DNA from: Lachnospiraceae bacterium
GTDB taxonomy: Bacteria; Bacillota; Clostridia; Lachnospirales; Lachnospiraceae
NCBI GenBank assembly: GCA_011959285.1
Contig: BLLW01000011.1
Span: 1 to 64,000 of the forward strand
DNA: 64,000 nucleotides
Direction: 5' to 3'
Positions 53,358-62,735 of this stretch are shown one piece after another. Below the pieces are notes generated by a model. It was given only the letters and a program-made list of their open reading frames with translations, made no database searches and was not told the DNA's origin. Position 1 is the stretch's first letter. Each line of letters begins with the position of its first letter. A program made the translations under genes and the position numbers.

Positions 53358-54366
53358 CGATCTCGTCACCTCCACCTCTGGAAATGACAATCTCTCCGGA
53401 ATCTTCCAGTTTTCTGATAATATTTACAATCTTCTGCTGCGCCTCTTCTACATCCTTCATACGTACAGGTCCCATAAATTCCATATCTTCCTTGATCATA
53501 ACTGCAAGACGCTTGGACAGGTTGTTGAAAATGACATTCTGTACCTGTTCGTTTGCTCCCTTAAGGGCAAGACCAAGATCATTGTTGTCCACATCACGCA
53601 ACACTCTCTGAATCGCACGGTCGTCCAGAAGAAGAATATCTTCGAATACGAACATTTTCTTTCTGATTTCGTCTGCAAGCTCCGGCTCTTCTATTTCCAG
53701 CGTCTCCATGATATGTTTCTCTGTACCGCGGTCCACCGTATTTAAGATATCTACAACAGCGTCCACACCACCGATAATCGTGTAATCCTGATTTACCAGC
53801 GATGCAAGTTTTGATTCCAACACTTTTTCAACTTCCTTTACAACATCTGGACTGGTTCTGTCCATAACAGCAATACGCTTTGCTACATCTGCCTGCCGGT
53901 CCGGTGGCAGCGCTGAAATAATAAGCGCTGACTGCGATGCAGATAGATAAGATAAAATAAGCGCTATCGTCTGAGGATGTTCATCCTGTATAAAGTTAAG
54001 GAGCTGCCCGGCATCCGTCTTGCGCACAAATTCAAACGGCTTAACCTGCAAAGATGCTGTCAGCTTGCCAATAACATCCAGTGCCTTCTCGTTGCCGAGC
54101 GCCTTTTCCAAAAGTTCTTTGGCATAATTAATACCGCCCTCCGCAATATACTGCTGTGCGAGACATACCTGATAAAATTCGTCTATGACCTCATCCTTAA
54201 CCTGCGGAGTAACGCTCCTTGTATTTGCAATTTCAAGTGTCAATTCCTCAATTTCTTCTTCTTTTAAATGCTTAAAAATTGTGGCTGACTTTTCGGGTCC
54301 TAGCGCAATCAGCAAAATTGCAGCTTTCTGGACTCCCGATATTTTTTCATCGGTAGTTTTAGACAT
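53350..54366 (-). CDS. fliG: Flagellar switch protein FliG
   Basis: A 338-aa rotor protein with N, middle and C-terminal domains. Middle motif LNFIQDEHPQTIALILSYLS and EHPQT are conserved. The C-terminal torque helix has charged residues that meet MotA (FEDILLLDDRAIQRVLRDVD). GGGAGG precedes the ATG. Confidence 0.97.
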   Translation of the reverse strand: MSKTTDEKISGVQKAAILLIALGPEKSATIFKHLKEEEIEELTLEIANTRSVTPQVKDEVIDEFYQVCLAQQYIAEGGINYAKELLEKALGNEKALDVIGKLTASLQVKPFEFVRKTDAGQLLNFIQDEHPQTIALILSYLSASQSALIISALPPDRQADVAKRIAVMDRTSPDVVKEVEKVLESKLASLVNQDYTIIGGVDAVVDILNTVDRGTEKHIMETLEIEEPELADEIRKKMFVFEDILLLDDRAIQRVLRDVDNNDLGLALKGANEQVQNVIFNNLSKRLAVMIKEDMEFMGPVRMKDVEEAQQKIVNIIRKLEDSGEIVISRGGGDEIVV

Positions 54367-54401
54367 ACCTGACTAACCTCCCTCGAAGTTCTCTTGTCTG
54401 A

Positions 54402-56006
54402 TTAACCCCAACCCTCGTTTAACCAGTTACGCAAAAGGCTTGCTACAGCCTCAGGATTCTCATCTACAAATTTTTCAATCAGCCTTCTGGTCTCAGACAT
54501 CGGCTCGGTACCAATATCTTCCAACTCCATTTCCGGCTGTGACTGAAGCAGACTCTCTACAGATAATTCTTCCGGCTGCTCTGTCTCTTTTTCTGAACGC
54601 ATACTGCGGATTACCACAAAGGCAAGCAGCGCTAAAATCACTACGATTAAAACAATCTGTACTACATCCGAGCTGGATACATTCAGCCCCTCTTTGTCAA
54701 AGAAAACATTTTCGGAATAGGCTACAATAGCAATATTCTCCACAGGAAATCCTGTCGCCTTGGAAACTATATCATAAAGTTCCTCAGGCACCTCCACCTG
54801 CGTCTGCCCTGCATTCACAAGCTTATACTCTTCCCATGAAACCCCATCTAGCAGCCCTTGGGCGCTAACCTCTTCTTCTCGCACCATATTTATATTCGTG
54901 GCAGCAAGAGAAATCGTTGAAAGATCATAATTAATCGTTCCGGGAGGAATATCCCTGTTTGTAATTATTTCTGAAGGAAGATATTTTCTCTCTTCCTCTG
55001 AAGTTTCTGAATTGCTTTCTGCATTATCCTGATATACATATTCCTGCTGTTGACCATTGGAATCCGTCCCTGGTATATCTGAGTTTCCATTGGTCGCTGC
55101 TGAATTGAATATCCGTTCAGATGACAAATATCCCTGTGAATTATCACCTTCTACATAATATTTGTGATCCGTCTCATTTGCAGAGGAAAAGTCCATATTT
55201 AAGTTTACAGCCACTTCCACCTTGTCAAAAGTGTTCGTGCCAAGCAGCACCTGCCTGACCTCATTCTTTACCTTTGTTTCCCACTGTGATTTTACACCCA
55301 TATGGGAACTTGCCATTCCTGCCGCGCTATAACCTTCATCTCCCGAAAAAAGCATGTTGCCGTTGTCATCCATGATTACCACGTTCTCTGTGGTCTCATT
55401 GCCGATTGCTACAGAGACTGCCTTTGCAAGTCCTGCCGCCGTGTCTGTAGAAAATTCTCCATTAAGAGTCAGCACAATCGTTATGCCAGATTCTTCTTCC
55501 GAATCAATCAGTGTTCCGGTTCTTTCCGGTATGTATAACTCTACCACTGCACTTTCGACAGCTGTGAACTTGCCAATGACATCATTTGCAAGCCTCGTTT
55601 CCAGATACTTTTCATATCTTCTCTGCTTATCTGCTTCTGTTGTAGTGAATCCGCCTTCCGTTACATTGTCTATCGTATAAGCGTAGGACTGAATGTCATT
55701 CGCTCCAAGAAGCAGATTTGCCTCTGACTGCTGGTCTTTATTAATTTTAACCTGATATCCATCATCTGACACCTGATAATCCAGACCTGCTCCTTCCAAA
55801 AGCTCCGCCACCTCGGATGCCTCCTTGGTGTTCTCACAATTGAGCAGTAAAATATACTGCGGACGCAGCAATATGGAAATCAAGATTGCAAAGGCAAGGA
55901 TAATTCCCGCCCCTGCCGAAATGATAAATGTTTTTTGTTTGGTAGAGAACTTATTCCACCACTCAAGGATCTTATTCAAAAGTTCCTTAACTCGTTCTGC
56001 CATCAT
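54402..56006 (-). CDS. fliF: Flagellar MS-ring protein FliF
   Basis: A 534-aa ring protein with two membrane helices (about 24-46 and 440-462), ring-building domains between them (YSC J-like GLDYQVSDDGYQVKI, then VELYIPERT), and a C-terminal FliG-binding tail (IEKFVDENPEAVASLLRNWL). Another in-frame ATG follows the first directly. AAGAAGG lies upstream. Confidence 0.96.
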   Translation of the reverse strand: MMAERVKELLNKILEWWNKFSTKQKTFIISAGAGIILAFAILISILLRPQYILLLNCENTKEASEVAELLEGAGLDYQVSDDGYQVKINKDQQSEANLLLGANDIQSYAYTIDNVTEGGFTTTEADKQRRYEKYLETRLANDVIGKFTAVESAVVELYIPERTGTLIDSEEESGITIVLTLNGEFSTDTAAGLAKAVSVAIGNETTENVVIMDDNGNMLFSGDEGYSAAGMASSHMGVKSQWETKVKNEVRQVLLGTNTFDKVEVAVNLNMDFSSANETDHKYYVEGDNSQGYLSSERIFNSAATNGNSDIPGTDSNGQQQEYVYQDNAESNSETSEEERKYLPSEIITNRDIPPGTINYDLSTISLAATNINMVREEEVSAQGLLDGVSWEEYKLVNAGQTQVEVPEELYDIVSKATGFPVENIAIVAYSENVFFDKEGLNVSSSDVVQIVLIVVILALLAFVVIRSMRSEKETEQPEELSVESLLQSQPEMELEDIGTEPMSETRRLIEKFVDENPEAVASLLRNWLNEGWG

Positions 56007-56070
56007 CTAAACCTTCTTCCGTTCAAACATCTTAATTTGGATCAAATGCTGTGTGCATAATCTCATTGTG

Positions 56071-56388
56071 TTAAATTTGCATTTGCATAATTTCCTTGTA
56101 TGCTTCAAGAAATTTATCGCGGACTGCCACTGTGTACTGAAGTGCAGTTGATGCTTTTTGAAGTGCATTCGTAAGTTCGTGGGTATTCTCTGTTTCCCCC
56201 AGAGCCCATCTGATTTTTTCATTTTCTGCATCAGAAAGATATGCATTGGTGGTGTTTAAGCTTTCTACTGCCTTCTCAAAAAGATTTCCAAATTCTCCTG
56301 TAGATTTTATTCCCTTCGCTGCATAAGAATGCTCCGCTGCCTCCTTTATGACACCGGACGATAAATTATAAAAAGACGAAATATCCAT
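56071..56388 (-). CDS. fliE: Flagellar hook-basal body protein FliE
   Basis: A 105-aa protein joining the MS ring to the rod. The C-terminal half has the FliE pattern ELTNALQKASTALQYTVAVR followed by DKFLEAYKEIMQMQ. AGGAGGT lies 8 nt before the ATG. Confidence 0.95.
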   Translation of the reverse strand: MDISSFYNLSSGVIKEAAEHSYAAKGIKSTGEFGNLFEKAVESLNTTNAYLSDAENEKIRWALGETENTHELTNALQKASTALQYTVAVRDKFLEAYKEIMQMQI

Positions 56389-56415
56389 CTATGTAGACCT
56401 CCTGCTATGCCTGTT

Positions 56416-56865
56416 TTATGATTGTCCCATCTCAAGTCCCTTCATGGCAATGCTCTTGCTCGCATCAAAGGCAGTTGCATTGGCTTCAAAAGAACGACTC
56501 GCATCAATTAAATTTGTCATTTCTGTAACAATATTCACATTCGGTCCCGTCACATAACCGTTTTCATCCGCATCGGGATGGGAAGGATCGTAAACCATGT
56601 TCATCTGGGTCCATGTATCTTCCACAACTTTTCCGACCCTGACCCCCTGCCCTTTAAATCTGCCGGAAGCCGTACTCAGAAAACTGCTGAAAGTACCTAC
56701 GCGCTCTCCTCTTTCTTCAAAAGTGACCACCTTGCGCCTGTAAGGCGTTCCATCCTGTGTCCTAGTCGTATTGGCATTTGCAATATTCTGAGAAATCGTG
56801 TCCATTCTAAAGCGTTCTGCCGTCATTCCGGACGCATTGATATTGAATGAATTAAAAATACTCAT
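56416..56865 (-). CDS. flgC: Flagellar rod protein FlgC
   Basis: A 149-aa proximal rod protein with the N-terminal rod motif FNINASGMTAERFRMDTISQ and the C-terminal EMTNLIDASRSFEANATAFD. GCGGAGG precedes the ATG. It follows flgB. Confidence 0.97.
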   Translation of the reverse strand: MSIFNSFNINASGMTAERFRMDTISQNIANANTTRTQDGTPYRRKVVTFEERGERVGTFSSFLSTASGRFKGQGVRVGKVVEDTWTQMNMVYDPSHPDADENGYVTGPNVNIVTEMTNLIDASRSFEANATAFDASKSIAMKGLEMGQS

Positions 56866-56881
56866 TTCCTGTTTCCTCCGC

Positions 56882-57271
56882 CTACTTCATTACTAATTTC
56901 ATATTGGCAAACTCCTGATTGATACTGTCAATCAGACCATTATATTTAATCTGATTAGACGCCAATTCAACGCCTTCCGTATCTACATCCACATTGTTTC
57001 CATCTAAGCGATATGAGAAATTCGCGGAATCTGTATACACACGTCCCTCCAGTTCTGCGCTGGTTGCATGTGCCACCTTGGCATCCACCGTCTCATATCT
57101 GCAATTTCCAAGCGCTCTGCGAAGCTGGGATTCAAAATCAATATCCTGCCGCTTATATCCCGGCGTATTCACATTGGACATATTATTGGAAAGAATCTCA
57201 TTTCGCTGCCATGCTGCATCTGCTGCTTTGCTAAGTACATTCACATAATCAAATACATTGCTATTAATCAT
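56882..57271 (-). CDS. flgB: Flagellar rod protein FlgB
   Basis: A 129-aa proximal rod protein and first gene of the fla/che cluster. It shows AAWQRNEILSNNMSNVNTPG followed by YKRQDIDFESQL. GGGAGGGG lies 6 nt before the ATG. Confidence 0.96.
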   Translation of the reverse strand: MINSNVFDYVNVLSKAADAAWQRNEILSNNMSNVNTPGYKRQDIDFESQLRRALGNCRYETVDAKVAHATSAELEGRVYTDSANFSYRLDGNNVDVDTEGVELASNQIKYNGLIDSINQEFANMKLVMK

Positions 57272-57351
57272 CCTATGCCCCTCCCTACCTAAAAGCAGAT
57301 GGTACCGTTCATCATCAAATGATTTTCTGCACCCTCCACATACCTTATTAT

Positions 57352-57379
57352 ATTATAGATTATTTGCATAAAAAGACAA
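57352..57379 (-). promoter_or_regulatory. Putative sigma-A promoter of the fla/che cluster
   Basis: Minus-strand TTGTCT (57374-57379), 16-nt spacer, TATAAT (57352-57357), about 80 nt upstream of flgB. This is a housekeeping type, as with the Pfla/che sigma-A promoter in Bacillus. Confidence 0.7.
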
Positions 57380-57505
57380 GGCTTTTTTTATAAAAATCTC
57401 CCTATGGAATTTATTACTATGTAATGCGCTTTCATGACATATGCGTAGATACCGCAATAAACACTAGTTATTATTATATCTGGCTTTTGCATAAAATAAG
57501 CACAC

Positions 57506-57546
57506 AAAAGGATTCATGCCTGCCCTGCGACTCCATAAATCCTTTT
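57506..57546 (-). terminator. Probable terminator of codY
   Basis: AAAAGGATT (57506-57514) is the exact complement of 57538-57546, extended by a few pairs inward. On the minus strand the stem ends in CCTTTTGTG. It lies about 50 nt after the codY stop. The T run is short. Confidence 0.5.
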
Positions 57547-57596
57547 ATTCTCAACCATAATCCATTATGCTATCCTATTTAATTTGAACATGTAAT

Positions 57597-58382
57597 TTAT
57601 TTCATGTTTTCATTCTTGAGTTTTTCTAATTCATCAAAGACCATATCATTCAGTACCTTGATATACGTGCCCTTCATCCCTGAAGACCTTGACTCAATTA
57701 CGCCTGCGCTCTCAAACTTTCTTAGCGCATTTACAATGACGGAACGGGTAATTCCCACGCGGTCCGCAATCTTACTCGCCACCAGGATCCCTTCCATACC
57801 GTTTAACTCTTCAAATATGTGTACCGCCGCTTCCATCTCTGAATATGACAGTGTATTAATTGCTGATTTGATAACGGCAAGCTTACGACTCTCTTCCGCA
57901 TTCTCTTCATTCACCGCCCGGAGCATCTCAAGCCCAACTACCGTTGTTCCGTATTCACAAAGAATAATGTCGTCAATGTCATATTGCTGCGCACATTTGT
58001 AGATGAAGAGAGTTCCAAGCCTCTCACCTGCAATCTCAATAGGGGTAATGATTGCCTGAAACCTTCTGACATCGCCTTCTTCAAACCCCAGTGTTTCCAG
58101 ATTGACATTTTCCTTGGTAGAAAGAATAGACAAAAGCCTTTCATTCAACATCGCGTCAATGAAACCACCTACCTGCTCCACAATAAGCTCTGTTATGGAA
58201 TCCACTCCTTGAGCATCTCCCACACCAAGCACCTTGCCCTTCCTGCTGATTACCAACACATTGGACGACAATATATCGCACAAAACCCGACAGATGTCAT
58301 TGAAGACCACCTTACTGGAATTATTATTATGAAGAAGTTTCCCAATCTTTCTGGTTTTATCTAATAATTGTACGCTGCTCAT
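57597..58382 (-). CDS. codY: Global transcription regulator CodY
   Basis: A 261-aa GAF-wHTH regulator that senses branched-chain amino acids and GTP and controls nitrogen metabolism, and motility in Bacillus. It starts MSSVQLLDKTRKIGKLLHNN, has the GAF domain (about 1-155) and a winged helix (VASKIADRVGITRSVIVNAL followed by RKFESAGVIESRSSGMKGTY). The ATG at 58382 has GGGAGG upstream. It sits directly before the fla/che cluster as in Bacillus. Confidence 0.97.
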   Translation of the reverse strand: MSSVQLLDKTRKIGKLLHNNNSSKVVFNDICRVLCDILSSNVLVISRKGKVLGVGDAQGVDSITELIVEQVGGFIDAMLNERLLSILSTKENVNLETLGFEEGDVRRFQAIITPIEIAGERLGTLFIYKCAQQYDIDDIILCEYGTTVVGLEMLRAVNEENAEESRKLAVIKSAINTLSYSEMEAAVHIFEELNGMEGILVASKIADRVGITRSVIVNALRKFESAGVIESRSSGMKGTYIKVLNDMVFDELEKLKNENMK

Positions 58383-58463
58383 GCCATACCTCCCGCCTGA
58401 TGCCAATGCACTTTATGAACTTCTTTTGCCAAACATAGATGTGATTCAAAGCGTCTCGAAATT

Positions 58464-58492
58464 ATTGTATCACAGCCTCGAAACAATTTCAA
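58464..58492 (-). promoter_or_regulatory. Putative sigma-A promoter of codY
   Basis: Minus-strand TTGAAA (58487-58492), 17-nt spacer, TACAAT (58464-58469), with TG one base upstream of the -10. About 80 nt before the codY ATG. A T-rich stretch just upstream (58500-58530) may end the topA transcript. Confidence 0.7.
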
Positions 58493-58545
58493 CAATCACT
58501 CAAAAAAACAAAAAAAAACACAGAAAACAGAACAAATCATCTGGT

Positions 58546-60621
58546 TTACTTTTCATTTTGTGGATTTTTTTCTACATATCCACAAGTTTCATCCATACAG
58601 ACTAATTTTCCGCCCTTAATCAAAAGCATAGAATCACACCTTGGACATTTTTTTCCTGACGGCTTCTGCCAGACCATAAAATCGCATTCCGGATTATCAA
58701 TACATCCATAATATTTTCTTCCCTTCTTGGTCTTCTTAAGAACAATATCCTTGCCACACTTCGGACAGGCAACTCCTATCTTTTCAAAATATGGCTTGGT
58801 GTTGCGGCACTCCGGAAACCCCGGACAAGCAAGAAATCTACCGTGAGGTCCATATTTGATCACCATCTGCCTTCCACATAAATCACAAACCTCATCGGAT
58901 ACCTCATCCGCAATGTCCACTTCCTTCAATTCTTTTTCTGCTGTCTGCACAGCTTCATCTAAATCGGGATAGAAATTGGCTACCACCGTTTTCCAATTTA
59001 CCGTGCCTTCTTCTATGCCGTCTAACAGGGTTTCCATATTAGCTGTAAAATGAACATCCACGATACTAGCGAAAGCGTCTTTCATCATATTGTTGACCAC
59101 TTCTCCTAGTTCTGTCACATAGAGATTCTTATTTTCTTTTACCACGTACCTTCTTGCGAGAATCGTGGTAATGGTGGGCGCATACGTACTAGGGCGCCCT
59201 ATGCCAAGCTCCTCAAGTTCTCTGACTAGAGAAGCCTCTGTATAGTGGGGCGCTGGCTGCGTGAAATGCTGTTTTTCCTCAAAGCCGATAAGCGTCAATG
59301 GCGTGGATGGTTCCACCCCTTTCACAAGCATATTTGACTCTTCTTTGTCTTCCTCCTGCGTATATACACTCATAAAACCATCAAACAAGACCTTGGATGC
59401 TGCCACTGTAAAGCGGTGTTCCCCTGCGTCGATTTTGACGGAAGTAGTTTCATATCTTGCCGGCTGCATCCTGCTTGCCGTAAAACGCTTCCATATAAGC
59501 TGATAAAGCCGGAACTGGTCCCTGCTCAAGGAATCTTTCATTTCTGCCGGCGTCCTGCCTATATCTGTAGGGCGGATTGCTTCGTGGGCATCCTGAATCT
59601 TTTTATCATTCTTAGATTCAACGCCTCCCGCCAGCGCATATTCCTTCCCATAGTTTTTTACAATGTACTCCTCTGCCAAAGTTTCAGCTTCTTTGGAAAC
59701 TCTGGTGGAGTCCGTACGCAGATAGGTGATGATACCCACAGTACCATTTCCCTTTATTTCAATTCCTTCATAAAGCTGCTGCGCCAGACGCATTGTCTTT
59801 TGAGTGGAGAAATTTAGAACCTTGCTCGCCTCCTGCTGCAAAGTTGAAGTGGTAAACGGAAGCGGGCTCTTTTTGCTCCGCTCTCCCTTTTTCACTTCAC
59901 CCACCTTAAAATCTGCTTCTCCCACTTCTCTTAAAATCTGATCCAACTCTTCCCTTGATGTGATTGTAACTCTGCCGCTTTTTTTTCCATAATATTTTGC
60001 CATAAGGGGTTTCTTTTCCCCTGGAAGGGAAAAAGCAGCATCCAGCGTCCAGTATTCTTCCGGTATAAAGTTATTGATTTCCTCTTCTCTGTCACAAATA
60101 ATACGCAGTGCAACAGACTGCACGCGTCCTGCACTCAATCCTCGTTTAACCTTTGCCCAGAGAAGCGGCGAAATACGATATCCCACCATACGGTCAAGAA
60201 CACGCCTTGCCTGCTGGGCATTTACCAGATTCATGTCAATCTCCCGGGCTTTTTTAAGGGAATCCTTTACCGCATTTTTTGTAATTTCATTAAATGCAAT
60301 ACGGTAAACCTTTTTACCCTCAAGCTTTAGCGCTTTCAAAAGGTGCCATGAAATAGCCTCCCCTTCACGGTCAGGGTCGGTAGCCAAATAAATTTTTTCT
60401 GCCTTTTTCACTTCTTTTCTTAAATTTGCTAAGATATCGCCTTTGCCTCTAATCGTAATATACTTAGGCTCATATTCATGTTCAACATCGATTCCCAGCT
60501 GACTCTTCGGCAAATCTCGGACGTGTCCGTTGCTGGCAGCCACTTCGTAATTGGAACCTAAAAATTTCTTAATCGTCTTCACTTTTGCCGGTGATTCCAC
60601 GATTACCAGATATTTCGCCAT
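58546..60621 (-). CDS. topA: DNA topoisomerase I
   Basis: A 691-aa type IA topoisomerase that relaxes negative supercoils. TOPRIM domain (VIVESPAKVKTIKKFLG, ATDPDREGEAIS), active-site Tyr in GIITYLRTDSTRVS, and three C-terminal four-Cys zinc ribbons (CDLCGRQ, CPKCGKD and CPRCDSM sets). The ATG at 60621 has AAGGGGA upstream. Confidence 0.98.
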   Translation of the reverse strand: MAKYLVIVESPAKVKTIKKFLGSNYEVAASNGHVRDLPKSQLGIDVEHEYEPKYITIRGKGDILANLRKEVKKAEKIYLATDPDREGEAISWHLLKALKLEGKKVYRIAFNEITKNAVKDSLKKAREIDMNLVNAQQARRVLDRMVGYRISPLLWAKVKRGLSAGRVQSVALRIICDREEEINNFIPEEYWTLDAAFSLPGEKKPLMAKYYGKKSGRVTITSREELDQILREVGEADFKVGEVKKGERSKKSPLPFTTSTLQQEASKVLNFSTQKTMRLAQQLYEGIEIKGNGTVGIITYLRTDSTRVSKEAETLAEEYIVKNYGKEYALAGGVESKNDKKIQDAHEAIRPTDIGRTPAEMKDSLSRDQFRLYQLIWKRFTASRMQPARYETTSVKIDAGEHRFTVAASKVLFDGFMSVYTQEEDKEESNMLVKGVEPSTPLTLIGFEEKQHFTQPAPHYTEASLVRELEELGIGRPSTYAPTITTILARRYVVKENKNLYVTELGEVVNNMMKDAFASIVDVHFTANMETLLDGIEEGTVNWKTVVANFYPDLDEAVQTAEKELKEVDIADEVSDEVCDLCGRQMVIKYGPHGRFLACPGFPECRNTKPYFEKIGVACPKCGKDIVLKKTKKGRKYYGCIDNPECDFMVWQKPSGKKCPRCDSMLLIKGGKLVCMDETCGYVEKNPQNEK

Positions 60622-60658
60622 AATGTATCCCCTTATCTTTTCACTCATAACGTGCACA

Positions 60659-60687
60659 ACTATACACCACTTTCTGCGCGGTTGCAA
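60659..60687 (-). promoter_or_regulatory. Putative sigma-A promoter of topA
   Basis: Minus-strand TTGCAA (60682-60687), 17-nt spacer, TATAGT (60659-60664), 38 nt upstream of the topA ATG. Confidence 0.65.
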
Positions 60688-60760
60688 GTAAAAGTTTTAT
60701 TAATTTTATCATAATATGGTGGCGGATTTCTTCTTATTATATGCATCCGCTTATCACAGA

Positions 60761-61393
60761 TTACCCAAAATTTAAAAGATACCAGTCCAAAATTCTATCT
60801 CCGTACAACATCGCCGTAAAGATTCCCAAAGCCAGGTAGGGACCAAATGCCAGCACACGCTTCTTCCCACCAAACCTCATAAGCATCAAATGAATTACCG
60901 TTCCTGCCGCTGCTCCGACTAATAAAGCCAGCACAATCTTCTTCCATCCCAGCAAAAGACCGGAAACAGCCATCAGCTTAATGTCCCCGCCTCCCATTCC
61001 TTTTCCCCTTGAAATCAGATGCAGCAACCAAAGAAGACTGCTGGCAGCAAATGTACCAATCAAATATGTCTGCCAATACTCCAGATCTAAAAAAAGATGC
61101 ATAATCCCAAGCCCTCCAATCAGCAGATTAAGCGGCGCCGGGATTTCAAAGGTCCGATAGTCGATGATTCCCACAACCAAAAGAATAGAAGCACAGACAC
61201 AAAACATCCCTGCTAATGCTATATTTTTCTCGGATAAGAACACCAACACATAGAGCAGCCCGTTTCCTGATTCCAGCCATCGGCTGCCTTTACTCATCTG
61301 TATATGAAAAAAACGGCAAATACAATATTTTAAAAATCTGCCAGTCAAAAGACCGACTACAAAAACAAGAAAAGTCACTATTGCATCTGCCAT
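60761..61393 (-). CDS. A24-family prepilin peptidase, short form
   Basis: A 210-aa membrane protein with about seven helices and both catalytic aspartates of the A24 aspartyl protease family: VVGIIDYRTFEIP and GKGMGGGDIKLMA. The N-terminal Cys-rich, zinc-binding methyltransferase segment of standard PilD/ComC (two CxxC pairs) is missing. The enzyme would cleave type IV pilin-like leaders, for example competence pseudopilins, which are not encoded in this window. It lies in the dprA-topA interval. AAGGAAGG precedes the ATG. Confidence 0.88.
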   Translation of the reverse strand: MADAIVTFLVFVVGLLTGRFLKYCICRFFHIQMSKGSRWLESGNGLLYVLVFLSEKNIALAGMFCVCASILLVVGIIDYRTFEIPAPLNLLIGGLGIMHLFLDLEYWQTYLIGTFAASSLLWLLHLISRGKGMGGGDIKLMAVSGLLLGWKKIVLALLVGAAAGTVIHLMLMRFGGKKRVLAFGPYLALGIFTAMLYGDRILDWYLLNFG

Positions 61394-61402
61394 ATTCCTT
61401 CC

Positions 61403-61579
61403 TTACTCCTTTATAATCTCATACTGCATCCACTCATATTTCAGCCTCGTCCCCTCCGCCGTTTCAGGTGGCAGAAGCGCCCTCGCTACAAGCTTTAGGT
61501 CATCGCTCTCAATATCTGTCCTCTTCAAATTTGCATAATCGCCATCCAGGCTGACCACTTCATAAAAAAATACATTCAT
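61403..61579 (-). CDS. Small conserved-looking protein between dprA and prepilin peptidase
   Basis: A 58-aa soluble acidic protein starting MNVFFYEVVSLDGDYANLKR. No family is recognised. GGAGGT lies upstream of the ATG at 61579, though with wide spacing (about 10 nt or more). It is followed in 9 nt by the peptidase gene. A longer frame (81 aa, from 61648) is possible but lacks a site and overlaps dprA. Confidence 0.6.
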   Translation of the reverse strand: MNVFFYEVVSLDGDYANLKRTDIESDDLKLVARALLPPETAEGTRLKYEWMQYEIIKE

Positions 61580-61637
61580 TCTCACTTTACCTCCACATAA
61601 AAGTTTTATGACATTGTACCATATCCCGTGCTTTCCG

Positions 61638-62735
61638 TCATCTTTCATGCACCTTCACAAAATGACTGCCTGCCACCTGTTTCGCCTCTCCTTCCACACA
61701 CAATCCAATCAACTCTGCAAGCAGCTCAGGCAATTCAACGACTATGCCTGCCTTAGTCATTTCTTTTAGAAGCTTTTCTGCCGATTTCGGATAAAAATCC
61801 AGAAACCTTGCAGCGCCAACGCTGCCTTTCGATTCTTTCCTGCTTTTTATCCCTTCCCGGTTCGTAAGAACGGCGAGCTCCGCCAGAATATCCTCCGGCG
61901 CAAGTGCAATCCCTGCCCCCTGTCTGATTAAAAGATTACAGCCATCGCTGAGCCTGTCTGTCAACCTCCCAGGCACCGCATAGATGTTTTTTCCCTGTTC
62001 AAGCGCCATATCCACGGTGATCCATGTGCCGCTTTTCGCCCTTGCCTCCACCACCAGGATTAAATCTGACAGTCCCGCCACGATGCGGTTTCTTTCCGGA
62101 AACTGAATCTTATTGGGCGGCGTTCCCGGAGGAAAAGGCGACAAAATTCCTCCGTCCGTATCCTGGATATCCTGATACAGCCTTTGATTTGAAGCAGGAT
62201 AGCATATATCCACTCCGCTGCCCAGCACGGCATAGGTTCTGCCCTTTTTCTCCACCGCCGCACGCTGACTGATTCCATCAATGCCACGCGCCATCCCACT
62301 AATGACCGATACGCCTGCCTCCGCGATCTTTCCCGCAAATGCCCGCGCCATATATTTCCCATATTCAGAGCACTCCCTTGCCCCGATGATCGCTATAGAG
62401 TGGCATTCCTCCTTTGGCATATGCCCCATACAGTACAGGGCGTACGGAGGATGGATCAATTTCCTAAGCCTCGCCGGATAGCCTTCCTCCTCCAGCGTGC
62501 AAAACGAAATTCCCCTTTGCAAAAGGTTTTCGTATTCCCGCTCCACCTCCCACGTTTTGGAAAACGTTTTTATTCCTTCTAACCCATTCTTCTTAAACAT
62601 CGTCGACGGCAAATAATTCATTGCCCGATAAACCTGCTCCGCACTGCCAAATTCCTTCAGCAGTTTTTCTATGGTTCTGTCGCCTACTCCTGGCAGGCTG
62701 TGCAGCCAATACCGATATGCCTTATCCATTTCCAT
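61638..62735 (-). CDS. dprA: DNA processing protein DprA
   Basis: A 365-aa protein that loads RecA on incoming single-stranded DNA during transformation. It has an N-terminal SAM-like helical domain, the Rossmann core (GMARGIDGISQRAA, YAVLGSGVDICYPASNQRLY, FPPGTPPNKIQFPERNRIVA, TVDMALEQGKNIYAVPGR) and a C-terminal DML1-like winged helix. The ATG at 62735 has GGAGG 7 nt upstream and overlaps the end of comM by 14 nt. Confidence 0.96.
   Translation of the reverse strand: MEMDKAYRYWLHSLPGVGDRTIEKLLKEFGSAEQVYRAMNYLPSTMFKKNGLEGIKTFSKTWEVEREYENLLQRGISFCTLEEEGYPARLRKLIHPPYALYCMGHMPKEECHSIAIIGARECSEYGKYMARAFAGKIAEAGVSVISGMARGIDGISQRAAVEKKGRTYAVLGSGVDICYPASNQRLYQDIQDTDGGILSPFPPGTPPNKIQFPERNRIVAGLSDLILVVEARAKSGTWITVDMALEQGKNIYAVPGRLTDRLSDGCNLLIRQGAGIALAPEDILAELAVLTNREGIKSRKESKGSVGAARFLDFYPKSAEKLLKEMTKAGIVVELPELLAELIGLCVEGEAKQVAGSHFVKVHER

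Larger units (their letters stand above)
57272..57596. other. Intergenic region between codY and flgB
   Basis: A 325-nt AT-rich gap holding the flgB promoter (57352-57379), about 80 nt of flgB leader and, next to codY, a hairpin likely to end the codY transcript (57506-57546). The middle (about 57400-57500) shows no gene. Confidence 0.7.

Noticed and set aside
57317..57332. Possible CodY box near the flgB leader
   Set aside because: Only about half of the palindromic consensus matches (ATTTTCTG); too weak to call.
60725..60760. Hairpin (GCGGAT/ATCCGC) as terminator after the prepilin peptidase
   Set aside because: Stem is short, the loop long, and no T run follows on the minus strand.
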